64,000 bases of DNA from Laccaria trichodermophora. Taxonomy: Eukaryota; Basidiomycota; Agaricomycetes; Agaricales; Hydnangiaceae. Of the stretch, positions 57,501-64,000 are shown piece by piece. Each line of letters begins with the position of its first letter. Position 1 is the first letter of the stretch. Where the stretch lies: assembly GCA_018417955.1 (NCBI GenBank), contig JACTVC010000005.1, positions 744,001-808,000 of the forward strand. The letters are read 5' to 3'. The notes under the pieces are model-generated. The model saw only the letters and a program-made list of their open reading frames with translations. It was not told where the DNA came from and ran no database searches. Both the position numbers and the translations under genes were made by a program.

Positions 57501-60500
57501 AGGTGTGAGATTCCATTTGAGTTTGAAGAAGCTCTGCGAGATCTTTCCTAGTGGGGCCACCTTCGTTCACCCATTTATTCGCGTCTTTCGATAGCCTGGC
57601 CTTTTTCGCATCCATATTAGCACCAGAAAAAGGAAGCGAAAGGCTGGGAGACGCCATTTGAGTGCCTTGAGTTCGAGAGGTTGTGGGTACGCCCTGACGT
57701 TTGATACCCCCAGGAATGGCTTTCGAGACGGCGTCAGGGTTCTCTGCTCGAGAATCCGGTCGACTACTACCTTGCGGAAGTTTTCTGCGAACACCCACAG
57801 CTTTGGTTGTTGGCTTTGCTCCTGCTACATCAATGGGAGATTGGGGTGGTGGGCTATCCGATGTAGGCAGTGTAGTCGCAGTCGAAGCGGCGGGGGGTTT
57901 GACAATTGATGGCGCAGGGGTATCTACGGATACAGCAGGTCTCATTGCTTGGATCAAAGGTATCGCGCTTGCACGGGATGCTGGCTTCATTGAGTTCGTT
58001 TGCTGCATGACAAAATCATAACCAGCACACCGGATAAGGATCGGTAAGAGTGCCTGAGCGCCCTTGCGAACATCACTGCTACGATCATCCAGGCAAGCGA
58101 CGGCGAGGGGAGCCCAAGAGCGAATGTCAAGACTTGAAGACGGTTCGTGATTCCCATACCAATCAGCTATCCAATGAAACAAAGTTCCCTTTTGTAACGG
58201 GTTTGAAGTTTCCATAGCGGTTGTGAACCCTGATACCATGGATTCCAGACCATCACAAGCTGTCGCCATGCTTGTCAAAGTCTGCAGTGCTGCGTTTCGT
58301 ATCGGCGCCTTCTGATCCGCAAGGACGGTAGATACTGGAAGAGCGAAAAGACGAGAATGCTTTTCAAAGGGTTTCCCCATCCCAGTGGCTATACGAGAGA
58401 CGATGTCGAGTGCTAACGTCTGTACGGCCTTATTTGTATCCGTGACTCGGGCTTTCAAGACTTGTCCAATATCGCCTAGTGGATCCATTAATAAATATAT
58501 GTCGAGTGAACAACATTACGTACCCATCCCAGATTTTAACCGTTTATTGCTGCCTTGATCGAGGATTGATTGCAAGGCCTCTAGTCCCTCTTTTTTGGTC
58601 TTCCAGGCGTCGCTCTTCGCATCAACCAAAATGGTGGTCCCCTTGAGCAAAGCATCAATCTCAACGCGCGGAAAGAGCTCATCCAAGGGGTCAATGTCGT
58701 TTGTCTTTGCCGATGCGGATGAAGTAGTAGCCATGTTCGCTAAATCAGCGGATGTTCGAGACGGTTCTGGAGCAGGAACGCCATCCACTTTGTCACATTC
58801 AGTTGTAATTGTGTTGAGAAGTTGGGGATTCAAGTCCTCTAAGAAATCCTTGATACCTGAACGCAGCAACCGTCAGAAAGTTACATACATGAAACTTGTG
58901 ACCTCACTTGAGCCAGCGAACAATTTAACCGTAACCAAAGTCTTCGTTGCACTGCTTCGAACAGCGGCATTAGAATTCTGCAATGCACCTTTGAGAAATT
59001 CGATCAGGCTACGAAGGGACAACCCGGCGATGCCAAATTCAGTCAGCGCTGTACTGATCCAGGTGACAGCGTCGGCGAGGACCTTCGGTGCTTTCTGCTT
59101 CGACAATGGATCATAGGCTGAGCAGCCGGGAATGTTCAGCCTTGCTGTTATGTGGCACAAGGAGGTACATACCTTGTGAAAGTACAAATTGAAGAGAAGT
59201 TTTTTCCGCAAAAGCAATAAGAGCATCGCCAGAAGGTTTTTTCAATTTCATATCTCCAAGCTTTTCGGTGAGATGTGCAATACAAAGCGCCGCACTAGAT
59301 CGTCCAAAAGATGGACATCTTTCGGATAGAAGGACGAGGATACCGTAGAGCTTTGCGGATACCTGGAGGGTGGTTAAAGTGAAAGTTAATGAAGGGGATT
59401 GAACGAAACAGACTTGAAAATTCTTTTCAGACCAACCCTTCTTCGCCAGAGCGCGCACTACCACTTCTGCTTCCAGCGTTTCGATTTCTGTCTGTATCCA
59501 ATTTGCCATCTCCTCTAATGCAGCTAATCTTGTTTTCCAGTTCGCATCACCAAACTCAGCAAGGATAGGAGCTGGAATAAGTTCAGTCGCAAGGTTCTCT
59601 GCATCTTCCGGCGTGTGTTTGTATTTGAAAGTGTCCAACGAACCGGCCACAGAAGGAGCCGATTTTCCTGCTTTTGCCGAAGAAGGGGCGGCAGCCGGCG
59701 GAGGTTTCTTTGCAGCTGCCGCAGGTGTATTAGATGGCGCAGTGGGCTTCTTGGGCTGCGAATCGTTATATACGTCAAAATGTTCGATAAGTTAGGAACT
59801 TACTGCCGAGGGTTTCGCGGCAGGTTTTGCAGCTTTCTTCGCAGGTGGTGGAACATCTTCTCCAGGCGTTGAAGAGGTGGCAGCAGGAGGACCTTTTTTC
59901 GACGACCCGCTGGGAGCATTTGTCCGCGGTGGAGGAGCACCCCCGACTTTACATTTCACGACAGCCTTATCAAAGGCTTCTTTTACTTTGGCCTTCCTCA
60001 TATCCGCAAGATTTTCCATTATAGCGTTGAGCGGACGCTCCCCAACCATCTTCATAAGATAACCAAAACAAGTCGCTGACTCAGTGCGAGCTCCCTCGTA
60101 TCCGTCTTCAAGCAGTACCGCCAAAGTTTCGGAGAGAGGTTTAACCTGAGCGGGTTGAATTGGCGATGTAGCAGAGGCGAGGCATCGCCCCAACAATTTT
60201 AATGTTCCTTCCTTCACTTGAGGATTTTTGTTCTTGAGTCCGTTATCAATATCTGAAATCAGCTCTTGGAGGGTGATCTAACAAGTAAAATTGGTAAGAG
60301 CACAATAAAACACCATCAAACCTCCTTACGGTGGCAAATACAGCATCTAAAGCTGCGCCAATTGCGTCTGTCACATTGGCCTTTCTTTCTTTCAGTCGTT
60401 CTATCATGAGAGGTATGACTGCTTCGTGGTGTTTGGCGAACGCCGACCTCAGACCCTTTGCCAATTCTTCCAGACAAGTTGCCGCCACAATTACACAATT

Positions 60501-61705
60501 AATGTTCGCGTCTTTCGCGACACACGAAGCCAGAGATTTGATGAGCTCACCAAGCTCGCTCGCATCCTTGATCCGAGGCGTTGACGTCAAAAGCGTGGCT
60601 AAATCATCCAACGCTTCCTTCCGCTCCTTCCACTTCGATGATTTAAGGGCACCCTGCAGTGACGAGGAAAGTTTTGGAACAATATCCACAGGTTCCGCGG
60701 ACGCACGAGGATCAAGATCTTCAGGTTCTGGCAACTTGTTAATCTAGCTGATAAGAAAATATTAATCAGTATGCTTACCCGCTGCTGCCGCTGACGTTTC
60801 ATCAACATCACCACCTGCTTCCACCGCCGATTCTAGTTCCCTCGCCTGTGCTCGCGTATAACGCTCGGCTTTCAAGGTTCCCTTCCCCTTCCCATCTTTC
60901 TCTAGTGTTTCAAAAGCCTCTTTCAACTCCTTGACTTGAACAGGCTTGAGGTCCGCCAACCAGGGTTCAATTCCGGGACCAATGTATTGATACATCGTAT
61001 GAGCCAAAGCAGTCCCTTCAGCACGGACAGTTTTGTCGTTGTGAGAAAATATCTTGGGTAGAGCCTTGAGGATTGGTGGCGGGGGAACTGCTTGTGTTCC
61101 AAAATTCCTGAAGAGTGGTGGATCAGAGGAGACTCGAGCGACGGAAGCGTAAGACATTTACCGGACAATCTCCTTTAAAGCTGTGATACATCCTGCCACA
61201 GCTTTAGGTTGTTTTGCATTCAAGCCAGGAAGAAGATCTCCCTGGAGTTGGGTGAGAATGAATTAAACTTTCAAAATCCCAGCACACCTAAGCAACGTAC
61301 CACGACTCCCGACCCTCCGTTTTCGACTTCCACATACTGCAACGCCAACTCAATAGCCTGGCTTTTTGTTCCTGCTCGTGTAGAACCCAGGCATTTCTCC
61401 ACCAAGGCGGGCATCACACCATCCCGAGTTTTGGCTGCAGTCTCTCCGGCGTACTTGATCAATGCCACAAGACACTCCACACCCTTTTCCTGTGCTACCG
61501 CATTTGAATCAGTGGCGAATTTCTTGATCAGCTCGATATTGTTGATGTAAGGTTTGAAAGCGGGATCGGTATCAGAAGCGGTTGTTTGGAACGTTTTGAT
61601 GAGAGATTCATATGCACTGACACGAGCCTTCCAGTTTTTATGCGCAAGTCTCTCGGAAATGGGTAGAGAAGTAAAGTCTTCCTCTTGGGGTGGAGGCCCA
61701 TCCAT
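54568..61705 (-). CDS. XMAP215/Stu2-family microtubule polymerase with five TOG domains
   Basis: Microtubule plus-end polymerase (XMAP215, Dis1, Alp14, Stu2 family). ATG at 61705 gives MDGPPPQEEDFTSLPISERL with TOG1 starting at once (HKNWKARVSAYESLIK). TOG2 begins at LQGALKSSKWKERKEALDDL (about 60680), TOG3 at FGDANWKTRLAALEEMANWI (about 59550), TOG4 at VDAKSDAWKTKKEGLEALQS (about 58620) and TOG5 at KLFSHDHNAVNDHIAGLTTI (about 57480). A Pro/Ala/Lys-rich linker (about 59650-59940) between TOG2 and TOG3 would bind the lattice. After TOG5 come a Ser/Pro/Ala-rich spacer (about 56380-56700) and a helical C-terminal domain (SVDALKKVQKILAIG; LVLKCVWKLARNIPQDLG; ELHHFLKAFPHKRPRV), ending TGTSIG at 54568. 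About 2,050-2,100 residues over some 15 introns, more like animal XMAP215 than the two-TOG yeast proteins. Confidence 0.93.
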
Positions 61706-61794
61706 GTGCGGAAGTTGTAAGAGAGAAGAAGGATCGAGTTTGCAAGTATTGAGTGAGTAAACCGTCAACACGAAATTAAACACTCCAATCTTGT

Positions 61795-61806
61795 CACGTG
61801 CACGTG
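61795..61806. promoter_or_regulatory. Tandem CACGTGCACGTG upstream of the TOG gene
   Basis: Two abutting CACGTG sites form a perfect 12-base palindrome 90 bases upstream of the TOG gene start, in the 178-base gap after the APC5 stop. Strong candidate for cooperative bHLH binding; inferred. Confidence 0.5.
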
Positions 61807-61883
61807 GCATGAGTGAAAAGCAAGTTCATTCTTCAAAGTGCATATCGCTTGCAATTGAATAGATACCCTAATAAAATACCTCC

Positions 61884-64000
61884 TTAACGATCTGCCAGTG
61901 CGGCACCAATCAAAGCAATCAGCTCAAAAATATTTTTCAATTCCTCGTCGACCACAACTCCTTCCAACTCCCTTTCGCGTAATTCTGTCGAGGCGTGCCG
62001 TTTTGCTGATTCATCCCGCTCAGCCTCCAGTTCCAGATTGGAGTAAACAACTGATAGCGTATACTGCACATCCTTCAGGGAGCGGTAGATCTCCAAAGCT
62101 TGAAAATCGGATTCCGCCATCAGTAGGTACGGCAAAGCTTCACGAAGAGCGGATGCTTTTGGTGATGTCAATGGAGTGGAGCTATGGGGTATTGGGAACA
62201 TACCACTGGAACCCCCAGCTGAGATAATACATCGAGCGAGCGTGAACGCTGCGACGGCTCGCTGTTCAAGATCTTCCCCGCCGATGATCTAATGACTTTC
62301 GTCAGGACCTCCACTCCAAGATGGAAAAAGAAGTGAACTACCTGAGGCATTATTTCCTCCAAGATACGCTTCGACCTTTTTGAAATGCCAAACTCAAGAC
62401 CAATATCTGCCAGGAGAATGATTCCAGTCCTGTAATGGTTTAGGCGACAAAGAAACTCGGAATCCCACAAGCCCCGTAACAAGTGTTCGACTGCTGTTTG
62501 GGCTTGATCGGTTTGCTATTGACATTGAAATTAGAACATCAATTCATCCAAAATGCATACTCACTCGTATCTGCAGAACGGAATGCAAGGACTCGCGAAT
62601 CGGCGACATCTCCGCTGATTGCGTATTGAAGAGATATTCCTTCTCGTTGTATGACCCAAGAGGTCGTCTGGGTAGAAGAAATTCACGGTATAAACGAGTT
62701 TGTCCTCTAAAAGAATGACGATCAGAAATGCCAACACCCATACGTTTGTGGACACGGCAAACCGACGGGTTGCTCGAAGGGCGAGAATGTGCCAAATTTG
62801 GTGAGACCAAGACCCGTAATCATGGAGGGTTAGCCCACGCCAGACATCGGGATCCAAGAGCATCGACAAGCTTCCTTCGTAATTTCCTTGTCGCGCTTTC
62901 TGGTAAGGGATGTCGGTTTAGTTTGCCAAGACCCAAATAAATGGCAACCTTATAAGCTCTGTTAAGAAGAACTGTGATTCTGTTGGAATCCTCGCTCCCG
63001 GATTCTGTGAAAGCAATCACAATATTTTCTTCCACGGTTGCCAGTTTTTCGCATCCTGATTGACGTGAACACACACATAGCGAAAGACAACTCGATATGC
63101 GCACCTACTTCTCTCCATACCACTGACTGCACTGCGTGTTGCGCCCATTGCTGGTCTTCAACAAATAACGCAAGCTGTACGTCCAACCAGTGGTCATAGA
63201 GACCCAAGGCTTGAAAGATCTTGGCAAAAGCTACAGTCAAGGGTTGATTCTAAATTTAGAGGTTAGATAGGCCTTAGAGAGAGAAAATGTGGTGACATTT
63301 TGTTCATCGAGAAGCTTTTTAATGTCATACAAGATTTCAAGAGGGTGGAGATCAGGTTGAACCTCATTCAGAAAAGATCTTTCTCCAGGTTTTGTTGGAG
63401 GCAGTCGATGTAGCACGCTGTTAAAAGAGACATCAGAAAAACGCACATCCACTTGTCTCCACATCGCTGGCCTTATGCAATGTTGGAGTGTTAGCCGGTC
63501 GTTGCTTGTTCGTGCTACTGTGATTGCTTCTGATAATAGCTGGGGTTGCGTCAACATACGCAACGGTCACGTAACAACCAACAAGTTCCTTTACTTTGCG
63601 GGCTGCAACATATTCTCCGCGAATATAATGCATTTGGACTAGATTCAGAAGTGCATGTTGTCGTACCCCACTGATGAAAAGGGGGTTCAGCTTACGCGTT
63701 GGCCCAACGTTGAAACTCACGAGTCATTGTTTTCATGGAAATGTTGTTCAAAGAATCGCCGCAAGTTTTCGGCAGCTAAATTCTCATCACCAACGGCTTG
63801 CCCCTTCTCCCATCTATATAAAAATGCACCATTAGCTAAATGGAAAACGGTGCGTTGAAAACTTACGCTTCGTAAGCATCAGGCTTTGCCCACGTCTTCT
63901 TGTCAGTCTGTGTTTTATGAATGAGAAGATCTGCTTGCCATCAAGACCTGAAAAAAGCTTCAAATAACAAAGAATGGAATTACCACTGTTGAGCTGGTCC
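61884..64000 (-). CDS. APC5: Anaphase-promoting complex subunit 5, C-terminal part
   Basis: TPR scaffold of the APC/C ubiquitin ligase, controlling mitotic exit. The 5' end lies beyond the right edge. Readable exons from right to left: AWAKPDAYEA and WEKGQAVGDENLAAENLRRF, FEQHFHENNDS, GVRQHALLNLVQMHYIRGEY, EAITVARTSNDRLTLQHCI, SLLHRLPPTKPGERSFLNEV-type region, NQPLTVAFAKIFQALGLYDH, WLDVQLALFVEDQQWAQHAV, then RITVLLNRAYKVAIYLGLGK. The last exon contains LPYLLMAESDFQALEIYRSL, KDVQYTLSVVYSNLELEAER and ends IGAALADR at 61884. The first of these stretches match the APC5 signature region around its central TPRs. About ten introns in 2.1 kb. Truncation is the window edge only. Confidence 0.88.

Overview
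The window is nuclear DNA from a filamentous basidiomycete, most likely an Agaricomycete. The evidence is gene-dense sequence on both strands, genes cut by many introns of about 50-60 bases with GT..AG ends, a GT48 beta-1,3-glucan synthase with large cytoplasmic and membrane blocks, and fungal forms of housekeeping genes (XPD/Rad3, eIF2B-alpha, Sct1/Gpt2 acyltransferase, an XMAP215-type TOG protein, APC5). The species cannot be named from the sequence. No rRNA, tRNA, CRISPR, intact transposon or virus was found.

Layout. 1-13.7 kb: 5' half of the TFIIH helicase XPD/Rad3 (-, cut by the left edge); a secreted GH5_7 mannanase-fold protein whose two catalytic glutamates are both replaced (-); a mitochondrial TPR protein (+); dipeptidyl peptidase III (+); a PTC7-like mitochondrial PP2C phosphatase (-); an LRR protein (-). 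13.8-23.4 kb: FKS-type glucan synthase (+), divergent from the LRR gene, then an FHIP (FTS-Hook-interacting) protein (+). 23.5-30.4 kb: DNAJC9-like co-chaperone, PAP2 lipid phosphatase, UPF0658 Golgi membrane protein and SET-domain methyltransferase (all -), then a divergent short-chain dehydrogenase (+). 30.5-39.8 kb: a long Ser/Pro-rich disordered protein (-), a CCCH zinc-finger/coiled-coil protein whose finger is spread over tiny 5' exons (-), an Eht1/ABHD-type alpha/beta hydrolase (+), an RWD-domain Gir2/RWDD1 homologue (-) and mitochondrial ribosomal protein bS21m (+). 39.8-49.2 kb is the least orderly part: two stretches without recognisable genes (1.3 and 2.25 kb) flank or separate a lineage-specific unknown gene (+), a CTK2/Pch1-like cyclin (-), eIF2B-alpha (-) and a second unknown gene (+). 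49.5-64 kb: methionine aminopeptidase 1 (+), glycerol-3-phosphate acyltransferase Sct1/Gpt2 (-), a very long five-TOG microtubule polymerase (-) and the 3' part of APC5 (-, cut by the right edge).

Most genes are unrelated housekeeping functions placed next to each other; no biosynthetic cluster or defence island is visible. Loose themes are translation control (eIF2B-alpha, the Gir2 homologue, MetAP1), mitochondria (PTC7, bS21m, TPR protein), cell wall (FKS, GH5), lipid metabolism (Sct1, PAP2, hydrolase) and cell cycle/microtubules (TOG protein, APC5, FHIP). Points most worth following are the GH5_7 pseudoenzyme, the altered echinocandin hot-spot 1 in FKS, the micro-exon CCCH gene, and CACGTG palindromes recurring in several short intergenic promoters. 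Splice boundaries were read by eye from frame continuity and GT/AG sites, so internal exon ends are approximate except where stated.
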